Translations under genes and position numbers: made by a program
Shown: piece by piece, positions 36,455 to 45,441 of the stretch
Layout: every line of letters starts with the position of its first letter
Numbering within the stretch: position 1 is the first letter of the stretch
The notes under the pieces: generated by a model
What the model was told of the DNA's origin: nothing
Seen by the model: the letters and a program-made list of their open reading frames with translations, nothing else
The model's database searches: none
Assembly: GCF_002288825.1 (NCBI RefSeq)
Contig: NZ_NSLI01000001.1
Span: forward strand, 62,001-126,000
DNA: 64,000 bases
Reading direction: 5' to 3'
Source: Sphingomonas lenta
GTDB taxonomy: Bacteria > Pseudomonadota > Alphaproteobacteria > Sphingomonadales > Sphingomonadaceae

Positions 36455-37240
36455 TCACCCGAATATGGCTACGCTCTGCATCTGCTGCGCCACGGGCGTG
36501 CCGTCGGCGGACCAGATATTCATTTCCTGGCTCGATGAACCGGCGCGCGCGTAGTCGGTCTGGGCGCGGAGCAGCCACCAGCCTTCCTCGTTCGCGGGCA
36601 CGGGGCCTAGCACGTTAAGGAGCCACGTCATCGAGCTCAGCGGCACGAAGTCGCGCATGAGCTTGAGCGCGGCGGGCGGCAGGCAGTCGGCCATGACGGC
36701 GAGCTCCACCTCCGGGTCGAGGCCGTCGCGCTCCTTGAGGTGGCACCAGCGGAGCCACTCCGCGCCGCCGTCCGCAGGCTCGCGGCGGTCGACGAACTCG
36801 AAGTTGGCGAGGAAGCCGGGCATCCCGGCGCGCGACTTGCCCGAGTAGATCGGGTCGCCGGAGTCGGGCTTGGGGAAGTCGGGGGCGCGCACGACGGCGT
36901 GGTCGATCGCGGAGGCCTGGTCGCGCATGAAGACGAACACGGCGCGCAGGCCCAGGCCGGCCTCGCTCTCCACATCCGCTTGGACGAACGCGGCGTTGCG
37001 GCCGCGGCGGAGCGTGTAGGCGCGGAGCATCACCGTGCCCGCGAGCGGGCCGATAAAGGACACCTGCGCCGAGCGGAGCGGGGGGAGGTCGGGCTCGACC
37101 TGCTTGGCGGCGTGGAGCGCGAGCGCGGTCGAGAGGCCGCCATAGGCGGTGCGGCCCTGGAGCCAGGTCTCGGGGATCGCGCCGCGCCAGCCATCCTCCA
37201 GCGGTTCGAGCGCGGCGAGGAGCTGCGGGAGCGACGTCAT
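36455..37240 (-). CDS. Acyl-CoA thioesterase family protein (hotdog tandem)
   Basis: A 261-residue protein with two hotdog folds, as in TesB-like thioesterase families. The first half has WLQGRTAYGGLSTALALHAA, the region of the hotdog helix; the second contains EMNIWSADGTPVAQQMQSVAIFG, the conserved end strand. It overlaps the acyl-CoA synthetase stop by ATGA, so both are made together, which is notable for enzymes with opposite reactions. Substrate unknown. The 36342-36454 spacer holds short hairpins between convergent genes and no ORF of note. Confidence 0.8.
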   Translation of the reverse strand: MTSLPQLLAALEPLEDGWRGAIPETWLQGRTAYGGLSTALALHAAKQVEPDLPPLRSAQVSFIGPLAGTVMLRAYTLRRGRNAAFVQADVESEAGLGLRAVFVFMRDQASAIDHAVVRAPDFPKPDSGDPIYSGKSRAGMPGFLANFEFVDRREPADGGAEWLRWCHLKERDGLDPEVELAVMADCLPPAALKLMRDFVPLSSMTWLLNVLGPVPANEEGWWLLRAQTDYARAGSSSQEMNIWSADGTPVAQQMQSVAIFG

Positions 37241-38742
37241 GCGGTCTGGCCCAGCAGGCGGTCGCGCAGCTCGCGTTTTAGGACCTTGCCAATGGCGCTG
37301 CGGGGCAGCTCGTCGACCTGGTGGAGCGCGGACAGGCGCTGCGTCTTGCCGACTTGGCCGTTGAACCAGGCGAGGACGGCGTCGATGTTCGCGCCGGGGT
37401 CGCGCGACACGTAGAAGCCGACGGGCGTCTCGCCCCAGGCCTCGGACGGTACGCCGACCACCGTCGCGTCGGCGACCGCCGGGTGGCGGAGCAGCACCGC
37501 CTCCAGGTCGGAGGGGTAGATGTTGAATCCGCCGGTGATGATCATGTCCTTCTTGCGATCGAGCAGGATGAGGAAGCCGTCCTCGTCGAAGCGACCCACG
37601 TCGCCGTGGCGGATGTAGCGGCGGCCTTCGCCGTCGTACCACTCCGCCTCGCGCGTCGCGCCTTCGCGGCCGTGATAGCCGTTCATCATCGCGGCCGAGC
37701 GGCCGACGACCTCGCCCATCTCGCCCGGCGCGACCTCGCGGCCCTCGTCGTCGATGAGGCGGATGTCGTGGCCGTCGAGCGGCTGGCCGACGGTGTGGAG
37801 CTTGTCGGGGTGGGCGTTGCAATTGAGCACGCAGGTGCCGCCGCCCTCCGTCATGCCGTAATATTCGATCAGCAGGCCCGGCCAGCGGGCGAGCACGTCG
37901 GCCTTCAGCTCGGGCTTGAACGGCGCGCTGGTGCAGGTCTTGAGGCGGAAGCTCGACAGGTCGAAGCGGTCGAAGTCGGGGACCGCCATGATGCGCTGGT
38001 ACTGGACGGGGACGAGCATCGCGTGGGTGGCGCGGTGCTTTTCCGCGAGCTCGAGGAAGCGGCGGGCGTCGAACTTGGCCATAAGCACGGCGGCACCGCC
38101 CCAGCCGAGCGTCGGCAGGAAGGTGACGAGCGTCGTGTTCGAGTAGAGCGGCGTCGCGACCATCGTCACCGCGTCGCCGAAGCCGGCGGCGCTGTTGCGG
38201 CCGAGGTGCTGCCAGCGCATCGCGTGGCTCTGGACGATGCCCTTGGGCGTGCCCGTCGTGCCGGAGGAGTAGATGATGTTGAAGCCGTCCTCCGGCGCGA
38301 TCTCAACGGGGGCGGGTCTAGCGTCGTCGGGCGGGAGCCAGGTGTCGAGTTCCTCCAGGCAGACGGCGTCCGGCGCGGCGGCGGCGTTGGCCGCGTCCGC
38401 GAAGGCCAGGGGCGCGCCGCTGTCGCGGATCATGGCGGCGATCTGGTCGGGGGTGGCGGACGGCGCGATCGGCGTGGCGAGGCAGCCCGCGCGCACCGTG
38501 CCGAGGAAGACGGCGGCCTGTTCGACGGACGGGTACGCCACGATCGCGACCGCCGCGCCCTGCGGCACGCCGTCGCGTTGCAGGCCGGCGGCAACGCGGT
38601 CCACCAAGCGGTCGAGCTCGGCGTAGGTGAGTGCACGGCGCTCGTCGGCGATGGCGGTCTTGGCCCCGCGCTCGGCGGCGTGGGCGCGGATGAGGTCGGG
38701 CAGCGTCGCGAAGGGTGAGGCGAGCAGGTCGGCGGCCGTCAT
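37237..38742 (-). CDS. AMP-forming acyl-CoA synthetase
   Basis: A 501-residue adenylate-forming ligase (ANL superfamily). The ATP loop YSSGTTGTPKG, YYGMTEGG, GHDIRLIDDEG and HGDVGRFDEDGF motifs are present, and the C-terminal lysine lies in SAIGKVLKREL. It would activate a carboxylic acid to its CoA thioester for the beta-oxidation enzymes in this region. Start at 38742 gives the standard MTAADLLASPFATLPDLIRAHA beginning; an in-frame extension of 56 residues upstream overlaps the divergent SDR and is rejected. The acid substrate cannot be deduced. Confidence 0.9.
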   Translation of the reverse strand: MTAADLLASPFATLPDLIRAHAAERGAKTAIADERRALTYAELDRLVDRVAAGLQRDGVPQGAAVAIVAYPSVEQAAVFLGTVRAGCLATPIAPSATPDQIAAMIRDSGAPLAFADAANAAAAPDAVCLEELDTWLPPDDARPAPVEIAPEDGFNIIYSSGTTGTPKGIVQSHAMRWQHLGRNSAAGFGDAVTMVATPLYSNTTLVTFLPTLGWGGAAVLMAKFDARRFLELAEKHRATHAMLVPVQYQRIMAVPDFDRFDLSSFRLKTCTSAPFKPELKADVLARWPGLLIEYYGMTEGGGTCVLNCNAHPDKLHTVGQPLDGHDIRLIDDEGREVAPGEMGEVVGRSAAMMNGYHGREGATREAEWYDGEGRRYIRHGDVGRFDEDGFLILLDRKKDMIITGGFNIYPSDLEAVLLRHPAVADATVVGVPSEAWGETPVGFYVSRDPGANIDAVLAWFNGQVGKTQRLSALHQVDELPRSAIGKVLKRELRDRLLGQTA

Positions 38743-38812
38743 AGCCGGGACGCTAGGCGAGCGGCCAGCCGAATGCCATACGCGATCTTCCAAACGGAAA
38801 GCGAGCGAAGCT

Positions 38813-39592
38813 ATGGACGGCGCGGTGGCGGTGGTGACGGGCGGCGGCACGGGGATCGGCGCCGCGGTGGTGCGCAAGCTGGCGGCGCGCGGCGTCCGGT
38901 GCGTGGTCAACTACGCGTCGAGCCGGGACGAAGCGGAGGCGGTCGCGGGCGAGACGGGCGGGATCGCGGTCAGGGGCGATGTCGCGGCCGACGCGGACTG
39001 CCGGGCGCTGGCGCGGGCGGCGGTCGAGCGCTGGGGTCGGCTCGACTTCCTCGTCAACAACGCCGGGCGGACCAAGTTCGCGAACCATGAAGACCTGGAG
39101 GCGCTGGAGGCAGACGACTTCCTCGACCTGTACCGGGTGAACACGGTGTCGGCATTCCAGATGATCCGCGCCTGCGCGCCGGCGATGCGGGACGGCGGCA
39201 TGGGGGCGGTGGTGAACGTCGCGTCGGTGGCGGGGGTGTTCGGGATCGGATCGTCGGTGGCGTACGCCTGCACCAAGGGGGCGATGATCACGCTGACCAA
39301 GAGCCTGGCGCGGGTGCTGGCGCCCGCGATCCGGGTGAACGCGGTGGCGCCGGGCTATGTGGGGACGGGCTGGTTCGAGAAGCGGCTGGGCGAGGAGGGC
39401 TTTGCGCGGCTGAACGAGCGGATCGCGGGGGCGGTGCCGATGGGGTTCGCGACCGGGTCGGACGACGTGGCGGGGCCGATCGTCCACCTGCTCGATCCCG
39501 CTAGCCGCGCGATCACGGGCGAGGTGACGTTGATCGACGCGGGCGCACACCTGGACATCGGCTTGAGCCGGCGGCCGGGGCGGGACTTGTAG
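38813..39592 (+). CDS. SDR family oxidoreductase, FabG-like
   Basis: A 259-residue classical short-chain dehydrogenase: cofactor loop TGGGTGIGAA, NNAG, Ser in VASVAGVFG, catalytic Tyr-x-x-x-Lys (YACTKG) and PGYVGTGWF. The Ala-Ser-Ser-Arg after VVNYAS suggests NADP preference. It is divergent from the acyl-CoA synthetase gene with 70 bp between. A role as 3-hydroxyacyl or alcohol dehydrogenase in acyl catabolism is possible. Confidence 0.88.
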   Translation: MDGAVAVVTGGGTGIGAAVVRKLAARGVRCVVNYASSRDEAEAVAGETGGIAVRGDVAADADCRALARAAVERWGRLDFLVNNAGRTKFANHEDLEALEADDFLDLYRVNTVSAFQMIRACAPAMRDGGMGAVVNVASVAGVFGIGSSVAYACTKGAMITLTKSLARVLAPAIRVNAVAPGYVGTGWFEKRLGEEGFARLNERIAGAVPMGFATGSDDVAGPIVHLLDPASRAITGEVTLIDAGAHLDIGLSRRPGRDL

Positions 39593-39608
39593 GCACATCC
39601 ACTTAACC

Positions 39609-39714
39609 CGTCACCCCGGGCTTGACCCGGGGTCCACGCGCGGCGCGTCCGTTCGCGAAGGTGTGTCCGAACAAGCGGACGCGCATGGATGCCGGATCAA
39701 GTCCGGCATGACGG
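39609..39714 (+). repeat. Paired-palindrome element, family B copy 2
   Basis: A 106-bp near-copy of the element at 4065-4171: same left hairpin CACCCCGGGCTTGACCCGGGG, right hairpin GCCGGATCAAGTCCGGC followed by ATGACGG, and shared internal GCGGACGCG. It lies between convergent SDR and GST genes. Confidence 0.75.
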
Positions 39715-39739
39715 AGAATTGGGAAACGGGCGACCGGCT

Positions 39740-40432
39740 CTACTTGGCCGCGCCCTGGCCGAAGAGGACGCGGCGGGTCTCTTCCGTCATCTCCTGGTTC
39801 TGGGAGCCGACCTCGTCGGCGCGGGCGTAAGCGGCGACGGTGGCGGGGCGGGCCTTGATCGCGTCGTGCCAGCGGCGGACGTTGGGGTGGTCGGCGAGGT
39901 CGACATAGTGCCACTCGTGCGCGGCGGCCCAGGGATAGCAGGCCATGTCGGCGATCCCGTAGTCGCCGGCGATGAAGTCACGATCCTGCAAACGCTTGTC
40001 CAGGACGCCGTATAAGCGCTTGGTTTCGTTGTTGTAGCGCTCGATGGCGTAGGGGATCTTCTCGGGCGCGTAGCGGTTGAAATGGTGGTTCTGGCCGAGC
40101 ATCGGACCGAAGCCGCCCATTTGCCACATGAGCCACTGGATCGCCTCCGTCCGGCCGCGCGGGTCGGCGGGGAGGAAGCGGCCGGTCTTCTCGGCGAGGT
40201 AGAGGAGGATCGCGCCGGACTCGAAGACGCTCACCGGCTCGCCCCCGTCGGCGGGCTCGCGGTCGACGATCGCGGGCATGCGGTTGTTGGGCGCGATCCT
40301 CAGGAAGTCGGGCTGAAACTGGTCGCCGCGGCGGATGTCGACGGGGACGATGCGGTAGGGGAGCTGCGCCTCCTCGAGGAAGAGCGTGATCTTGCGGCCG
40401 TTGGGCGTGGGCCAGTAGTGCAGGTCGATCAT
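39740..40432 (-). CDS. Glutathione S-transferase, YfcG/Nu-class-like
   Basis: A 230-residue GST. The N-terminus DLHYWPTPNGRKITLFLEEA carries the Thr-Pro-Asn motif of YfcG/Ure2-like enzymes, which bind two glutathiones and act as disulfide-bond reductases, followed by NNRMPAIVDRE and FESGAILLYLAEK. The C-terminal helical domain has YGIADMACYPW, typical of the family. It overlaps the MFS efflux gene by ATGA, so a detoxification pair is likely. Not closely related to the GST at 4845. Confidence 0.88.
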   Translation of the reverse strand: MIDLHYWPTPNGRKITLFLEEAQLPYRIVPVDIRRGDQFQPDFLRIAPNNRMPAIVDREPADGGEPVSVFESGAILLYLAEKTGRFLPADPRGRTEAIQWLMWQMGGFGPMLGQNHHFNRYAPEKIPYAIERYNNETKRLYGVLDKRLQDRDFIAGDYGIADMACYPWAAAHEWHYVDLADHPNVRRWHDAIKARPATVAAYARADEVGSQNQEMTEETRRVLFGQGAAK

Positions 40433-41652
40433 GCGGGCGCTCCCTCGGTTGCGGGGCGCAGATGGGGTGTCCGCCACGCGATGATAAGCAGCGCCAGGAG
40501 GTTGAGCGCGGCGGCGACCAGGAACGCCGCGCCCGCGAAGCCGCGCGCGGAGCCGGCGGCGAGCGACTGCGCCGCGACCAGCGGGCCGAAGATCTGCGCG
40601 ACCGAGTTCATGGAGCCGATGCCGCCCTGGAGCGCGCCCTGGCGCGTGGCGTCGACCATGCGCGAGAGCAGGCCATTGAGCGCCGGATAGGCGAGCGCGG
40701 CGATGCAGCCGAACAGGTAATAGGCGTAGACCTGCCAGCCTTGCGTCGTGAAGGCGTAGGCCATGAAGGTCGCCGTCGCGACGAACAACCCGATCATCGC
40801 TGCGCGGCGCTCGCCGGTGCGCCCCAGCACGCGGCGGGTGAGGAAGACCTGCACCAGCACGTTCAGCAGCCCGACCCAGGCGAGCGACCAGCCGATCGCC
40901 TCCGCGTCCCAGCCGAACCGGATCGACGCCCAGAAGGACCAGGTGGCGGGATAGACCTGCGTGCCGAGCTGCCACAGGAACCAGGCGACGAGCAGCGGCG
41001 CGGCGTTGCCCGCCTGGAACAGCGGGCGGAACGCGCCGACGACTGTGGCGTCGGCGAGGCGGAAGGGGCGGCGGTTCTCGAATTTCAGCGTTTCGGGCAG
41101 CAGGAAGAACATCGCGGCGGCGTTCAGTCCCGCGAGCGCGGCGGCGACGATGAAGGGCGCGCGTGGGCCGAGGTCCGACACGAGCCCGCCGACCGCCGGG
41201 CCGATGATGAAGCCGACGCCGAAGGCCGCACCCATGAGGCCGAACGTCTCCGCGCGCTTCTTGGGCGGCGACACGTCGGCGAGCACCGCGCCCGCCGGCC
41301 CGAACACCGCGCCCGCCGCGCCCGCGACGAAGCGGCCGACGAACAGCCAGGCGAGCGTGGGTGCCGCCGCCATGAGCAGATAGTCGATCGCGAAGGCGAG
41401 CATGGAGAAGATCAGCACCGGCCGCCGCCCGAACCGGTCGCCGAGCGAGCCCAGCACCGGCCCGGCGAAGAACTGCGCCACCGCGAACACCGCGAGCATC
41501 CAGCCGGCGATGCGCGTCGCCTCCGGGAGGTCAACGTCGCCCAGATCGGTGATGAGCGCGGGCAGCACGGGCATGACGATGCCGAAGCCGATCACGTCGA
41601 TCACGACGGCGGCGAGCACGATGGGGACGGCGCGGTGGGGGAAGCGGGTCAT
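40429..41652 (-). CDS. MFS efflux transporter, TCR/Tet type
   Basis: A 407-residue 12-helix antiporter of the TetA-like drug:H+ group. Helix 1 [13 protein letters not shown], loop [13 protein letters not shown] and motif C-like [16 protein letters not shown] are visible. Such genes are common in alphaproteobacteria and do not imply tetracycline resistance. Coupled to the downstream GST by an ATGA overlap. Confidence 0.87.
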   Translation of the reverse strand: MTRFPHRAVPIVLAAVVIDVIGFGIVMPVLPALITDLGDVDLPEATRIAGWMLAVFAVAQFFAGPVLGSLGDRFGRRPVLIFSMLAFAIDYLLMAAAPTLAWLFVGRFVAGAAGAVFGPAGAVLADVSPPKKRAETFGLMGAAFGVGFIIGPAVGGLVSDLGPRAPFIVAAALAGLNAAAMFFLLPETLKFENRRPFRLADATVVGAFRPLFQAGNAAPLLVAWFLWQLGTQVYPATWSFWASIRFGWDAEAIGWSLAWVGLLNVLVQVFLTRRVLGRTGERRAAMIGLFVATATFMAYAFTTQGWQVYAYYLFGCIAALAYPALNGLLSRMVDATRQGALQGGIGSMNSVAQIFGPLVAAQSLAAGSARGFAGAAFLVAAALNLLALLIIAWRTPHLRPATEGAPA

Positions 41653-42261
41653 GGGCGTCCGAGATCGACGGGTGGGGATGCGGGACGGGCGAGTCGCGCA
41701 GCCGGGCGGTAGCGCAAGACTTTACGGATGTGAGGGGCCGTTCGACGGGTCGGCGTCACCTTCCGCGACGGCGTCTCCGGCCGTGCGGGAGCTAAGTCGT
41801 TGTACTCGCGTGTTTCGACACTCGCGATGAGGCTCGGCGGCCCGGTCCGAAGTTCACGACTTTGACGTGCTTTACGTGAAGACGCCCAATCTGCGGGTTT
41901 TATGAAGTCAGAACGGCATGTCGGCGCCGCTAAGTCATTGATCCGCAAAGAGCCGAGTGCGCCGCAGTTGCTTGACGCCTCTGGACGGCTGCGCACGGCG
42001 CGGGCGCTGGCCGGTGTCGGTGGGAGGAGGGCGGGTCGGGCGTGCACCGGGAAGCTTAACCACGATCGCGCGCTGTAGGACAGGGCCGACCGCGCCGCCG
42101 GAACCAATACGCCCTCCCTTCGCTTTGCCCGTATCGGCGGGACTCGGTCCCAGGCCTCGCCGACTGAGAGACTTCGCGCTTTCGCCTGTTTACCCGGAGC
42201 CGAACGTGCGGGCATCCTCCGACCTCGGTTTCGTCATGCCCGCTCGCCCGGAGCGGCGCGC
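41653..42261. other. Gene-free spacer of about 600 bp
   Basis: I find no supported gene here. Open frames exist on both strands (for example minus 41649-42215 and plus 41957-42265), but they are low-complexity Arg/Ser/Pro strings without ribosome sites. A patch around 41860-41960 is visibly less GC-rich than the rest and may hold promoters for the small genes to its right or a small RNA; nothing specific can be named. Confidence 0.4.
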
Positions 42262-42468
42262 ATGAGCGCGGACGGGGCGACGCCGTTCGAGCTGGGCGCG
42301 GCCGCGGGCGCCGACCGCGCGAGCTTCGCGGGCGACTGCCCCTTCGACGCGGCGCGCTTGGACGATCGGCGCGAGTGGATGCGCGGCTTCGGCCTGGCGC
42401 GCGCGGCGCTGCCACCGGGCGGCGGCGCGTACGACGCATCACCCATACCTCCCCTGCACGAGGGCTGA
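42262..42468 (+). CDS. Ribosome modulation factor-like protein
   Basis: A 68-residue protein whose central part matches RMF well: FELGAAAGADRASFAG (the Gly-x-x-x-Gly helix), DCPFD, RREWMRGFGLARA (the Arg-Trp-aromatic helix). RMF in E. coli silences 70S ribosomes by dimerisation in stationary phase. The tail after residue 55 is Gly/Pro-rich. It is followed 14 bp later by a 64-residue gene, suggesting one transcript. A second, more divergent relative is at 13929-14102. Confidence 0.65.
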   Translation: MSADGATPFELGAAAGADRASFAGDCPFDAARLDDRREWMRGFGLARAALPPGGGAYDASPIPPLHEG

Positions 42469-42482
42469 AGGAGATTACGACG

Positions 42483-42677
42483 ATGGCCGACAGCGACAAT
42501 TACGAGGCGCTGGCGCGATCCGCGCGCGACCAGGCGGCGGCGGCGACGCTGGCCAATGTGCGCGAGCGCTGCCTCAGGTCCGAAGCCGCCTGGATCGCGA
42601 TGGCGGAGCGCAGCCGCCGCACCGAAAAGGCACGCGCGGCGCGGGCGGCGATGCCGGTGCCGGTGCTCGACGGCTGA
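42483..42677 (+). CDS. Small hypothetical protein
   Basis: A 64-residue, highly charged, all-helical protein (NYEALARSARDQAAAATLAN, then RERCLRSEAAWIAMAERSRR) with a good AGGAGA ribosome site 5 bases before the ATG. I do not recognise a characterised family. One cysteine. It is probably co-transcribed with the RMF-like gene 14 bp upstream. Confidence 0.65.
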   Translation: MADSDNYEALARSARDQAAAATLANVRERCLRSEAAWIAMAERSRRTEKARAARAAMPVPVLDG

Positions 42678-42683
42678 TCCCGT

Positions 42684-42854
42684 TCAGGCCGTCTGGGCGA
42701 CCGCGTCGATCAGGATGACGAGCGGCGTCGCGGCGAAGGTGACGGCGAGCAACTGCTGAAGCAGCGTCGACGAGCCCGAGCGGCGCGGCGGGCGCACGGC
42801 CTCGCGTCCGGAGACGGGAAAGAGGGCGCGGGCGGCGAGGGTGATCTGCTTCAT
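42684..42854 (-). CDS. Small hypothetical membrane protein
   Basis: A 56-residue protein, MKQITLAARALFPVSGREAV followed by one hydrophobic segment LLQQLLAVTFAATPLVILIDAV. A GGAG ribosome site precedes the ATG at 42854. Family unknown. It converges with the 64-residue gene. Longer in-frame starts upstream look spurious. Confidence 0.5.
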   Translation of the reverse strand: MKQITLAARALFPVSGREAVRPPRRSGSSTLLQQLLAVTFAATPLVILIDAVAQTA

Positions 42855-43027
42855 GATCGGCTCCGGGGTTCGGAATGACGCGCCCATTACCATTGGCGGC
42901 CGGCGGGGCGTCGCGGGTTGCGACGGGCTTGCGACGAATCGGCGCGGCGCTTGGCAAGCGGGGCGCTCCTGTGGCATGTCGCCGGGAAACATACCCGATC
43001 TTCGATAAACGCTAGGAGAGCAGCGCC

Positions 43028-44239
43028 ATGGCGACCGCCGCCGACCAACAAGCCGACCCGCTGGAGCGGTTCCGACAGGAGGCGCGGGCCTGGCTCGCCG
43101 AGAACTTCCCGCCCTCGTTGCGCGGAAAGGACAACGCGATGTCCGCGGTCGAGGGGCCGGGCGACCAGAGCGAGGACGAGGCGCGCTGGCAGCAGGCGAT
43201 GGGCGCCAAGGGCTGGGGCGTGCCGACCTGGCCCAAGCAGTATGGCGGCGGCGGGCTGAGCCGCGCCGAGGCGCGCGTTCTGCAGGAAGAGATGGCGCGC
43301 GCGGGCGCGTGGAACCCGATCGGCGGCATGGGCGTGATGATGTTCGGCCCGACGCTGCTGGAATACGGGTCGGAGGAGCAGAAGCTCGAGCACATTCCGC
43401 GCATCGCCGACGGGACGGTGCGCTGGTGCCAAGGCTATTCGGAGCCGGGCGCGGGATCGGACCTCGCGGCGCTGCAGATGTTCGCGGAGGATGCGGGCGA
43501 CCATTACGTCGTCAACGGGCAGAAGACCTGGACGTCCGGCGGGCAATGGGCGGACAAGTGCTTCGCGCTGGTTCGGACCGACCGGAGCCACAAGCATGCG
43601 GGCATCAGCTTCCTCCTGATCGACATGGACTCGCCGGGCGTGGAGGTGAAGCCGATCCGACTGATCTCGGGCGCGTCGCCCTTCTGCGAGACGTTCTTCA
43701 CGGACGTGAAGGTGCCGAAGCGGAACCTGGTCGGCCGCGAAGGGCAGGGCTGGGAGATCGGCACGCGGCTGCTGCAGCACGAGCGGACGAGCCTGTCGGG
43801 CGGCGGCTCGACGGGGCGGATGATGGGCGGCGAGCCGATCAGCGCGGTGGCGAAGAAGTACCGCGGCGTGGACGCGGAGGGGCGGCTCGACGACGCCGAC
43901 CTGCGGATGCGGCTCGTGCGGCACGAGATGGACGCGCGCGCTTTCGCCTTGACGCTCCGGCGCGCGGCGCTGGAGGCGAAGTCGAATGCGGGGCCGAGCG
44001 CGGCGAGCTCGATCATGAAGAACGTCGGCGCGCGCGTGACGCAGGACCGGGCGGAGCTGGCCGTCGAGATCATGGGCATGCAGGGGCTGGGCTGGGAAGG
44101 CGAGGGTTTCACCGAGGCCGAGCTGACGCAGACGCGGACGTGGCTCTGGGGCAAGGCGGTGTCGATCTATGGCGGGTCGACGGAGATCCAGAACAACGTG
44201 ATCGCCAAGCGGATCTTGGGGATGACGGAGGCGGGCTGA
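43028..44239 (+). CDS. Acyl-CoA dehydrogenase, large subunit of a pair
   Basis: A 403-residue flavoprotein of the acyl-CoA dehydrogenase family. Signatures are WCQGYSEPGAGSDLAAL (FAD/acyl binding), NGQKTWTSGGQWAD, FCETFFTDVKVPKRNLVG and the C-terminal SIYGGSTEIQNNVIAKRILG. It lies 131 bp before a second, shorter ACAD gene. The same long/short pairing recurs at 60308 and 59028, and resembles heterotetrameric ACADs of the ChsE type that act on bulky CoA esters. It would introduce a 2,3-double bond; the electron acceptor ETF is not in this window. Confidence 0.92.
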   Translation: MATAADQQADPLERFRQEARAWLAENFPPSLRGKDNAMSAVEGPGDQSEDEARWQQAMGAKGWGVPTWPKQYGGGGLSRAEARVLQEEMARAGAWNPIGGMGVMMFGPTLLEYGSEEQKLEHIPRIADGTVRWCQGYSEPGAGSDLAALQMFAEDAGDHYVVNGQKTWTSGGQWADKCFALVRTDRSHKHAGISFLLIDMDSPGVEVKPIRLISGASPFCETFFTDVKVPKRNLVGREGQGWEIGTRLLQHERTSLSGGGSTGRMMGGEPISAVAKKYRGVDAEGRLDDADLRMRLVRHEMDARAFALTLRRAALEAKSNAGPSAASSIMKNVGARVTQDRAELAVEIMGMQGLGWEGEGFTEAELTQTRTWLWGKAVSIYGGSTEIQNNVIAKRILGMTEAG

Positions 44240-44243
44240 GCAG

Positions 44244-44362
44244 CCTCCCTCTCCCCTCTGGGGAGAGGGGCGAAGCTGCGCAGCAGCGAGGGGAGAGGGG
44301 CCGAGTGGAGACGGTGGCGCACTGCCCCTCTCCCCAACCCTCTCCCCGGAGGGGAGAGGGAG
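44244..44362 (+). repeat. Palindromic element, family D copy 2
   Basis: Between two ACAD genes: left CCCTCTCCCCTCTGGGGAGAGGGG, inner GCGAGGGGAGAGGGG and GCCCCTCTCC, right CCTCTCCCCGGAGGGGAGAGGG. The right end GGGAG lies 8 bases before the ATG at 44371 and probably supplies its ribosome binding site. Confidence 0.65.
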
Positions 44363-44370
44363 TTTACTAC

Positions 44371-45441
44371 ATGGCCGTTCTGAACGACGAACAGGTGATG
44401 CTGCGCGACATGGCGCGCGAGTGGGCGGATAATGAGCAGCCCGTCGCCGCCTTTCGCAAGCTGCGCAACGCAGCGCCCTCGGAGGGGTACGATCGCGAGG
44501 CCTGGAGCACGATCGGGCAGATGGGCTGGGCCGGCATCGTCGTGCCGGAGGAATATGGCGGGTCGGCGTTCGGCTACCTGTCGCTGGGCCTCGTCGTCGA
44601 GCAGCTCGGGCGCAACCTGGTTGCCTCGCCGCTCGCGAGCACCGCGGTCGCGGCGGGCGCAATCATCTTGGGCGAGGATGAGGCGGTCAAGGCCGAGTGG
44701 CTGCCGCGCATCGCCGCGGGCGAGGTGGTCGCGACGCTGGCGATTGACGAGGGACCGCATCATGGGGGCGTCGCGGCGAGCATCACCAGGGTCGGTAACG
44801 GCCGGCTGACCGGGACCAAGCAGTTCGTGGCCGAGGGCGACGGCGCGCAGCTGTTCGTCGTATCGGCGCAGGACGGAATGTATCTGGTGGCCGGCGACGA
44901 GGGCGTCACCCGCTCGTCCCGGCGCATGGCGGACAGTCGGAGCCATGCCGAGGTGCGTTTCGAGGACGCGCCCGCTGTCCGCCTCGGCGGGCCGGAGCTG
45001 GCGGGGAAGGTCGTCGATCGCGCCGCCGCGATCACCGCGGCGGAGATGCTGGGCATGGCCGAGCAGGCGTTCGCGATGACGAACGACTATCTCAAGACGC
45101 GCGTCCAGTTCGGGCAGAAGCTGTCGACGTTCCAGGCGCTGCAGCACCGCATGGCGCGCATGCTGACCGAGCTGGAGCTGATGCGCTCGGTCGTGGAGGC
45201 GGCGCTGGAGGCGATCGACGCGGGGCGCTCCGACGTCGACCAGGCGGTGAGCCTCGCCAAGGCGGTCGCGGGCGAGACGCTGAGGCTGGTGAGCCGCGAG
45301 ACGGTCCAGCTCCACGGCGGCATCGGCATGACCGACGAGCACGACGCGGGCTTCTACCTCAAGCGCTCGGCGGTGCTGGAGGCGATGTGGGGCAACGCCG
45401 CCTACCACCGCGAGCGCTTCGCGCGGCTCAACGGCTACTAG
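44371..45441 (+). CDS. Acyl-CoA dehydrogenase, small subunit of a pair
   Basis: A 356-residue ACAD-fold protein beginning MAVLNDEQVMLRDMAREWAD and ending HRERFARLNGY. The middle domain has TLAIDEGP and GTKQFVAEGDGAQLF in place of the usual FAD-binding strand, and the C-terminal domain shows RVQFGQKLSTFQALQHRMARM and LHGGIGMTDEHDAGFYLKR. It is shorter than the standard 380-400 residues. Paralogue of 59028-60170, and probably partner of 43028-44239. The ribosome site appears to come from the repeat just upstream. Confidence 0.9.
   Translation: MAVLNDEQVMLRDMAREWADNEQPVAAFRKLRNAAPSEGYDREAWSTIGQMGWAGIVVPEEYGGSAFGYLSLGLVVEQLGRNLVASPLASTAVAAGAIILGEDEAVKAEWLPRIAAGEVVATLAIDEGPHHGGVAASITRVGNGRLTGTKQFVAEGDGAQLFVVSAQDGMYLVAGDEGVTRSSRRMADSRSHAEVRFEDAPAVRLGGPELAGKVVDRAAAITAAEMLGMAEQAFAMTNDYLKTRVQFGQKLSTFQALQHRMARMLTELELMRSVVEAALEAIDAGRSDVDQAVSLAKAVAGETLRLVSRETVQLHGGIGMTDEHDAGFYLKRSAVLEAMWGNAAYHRERFARLNGY

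Noticed and set aside
40429-41652. Tetracycline resistance determinant
   Set aside because: The TCR/Tet-type MFS group is broad; there is no TetR partner next to it and no sign of a mobile resistance cassette.
41649-42215. 188-codon minus-strand frame in the spacer
   Set aside because: Low-complexity Arg/Ser/Pro translation, no ribosome site, no recognisable fold, and overlapping another frame of similar quality on the other strand.
43309-45441. Apparent 710-residue fusion of two acyl-CoA dehydrogenases
   Set aside because: The first part reads the ACAD gene at 43028 in the wrong frame; the second ACAD starts at 44371 with its own ribosome site.
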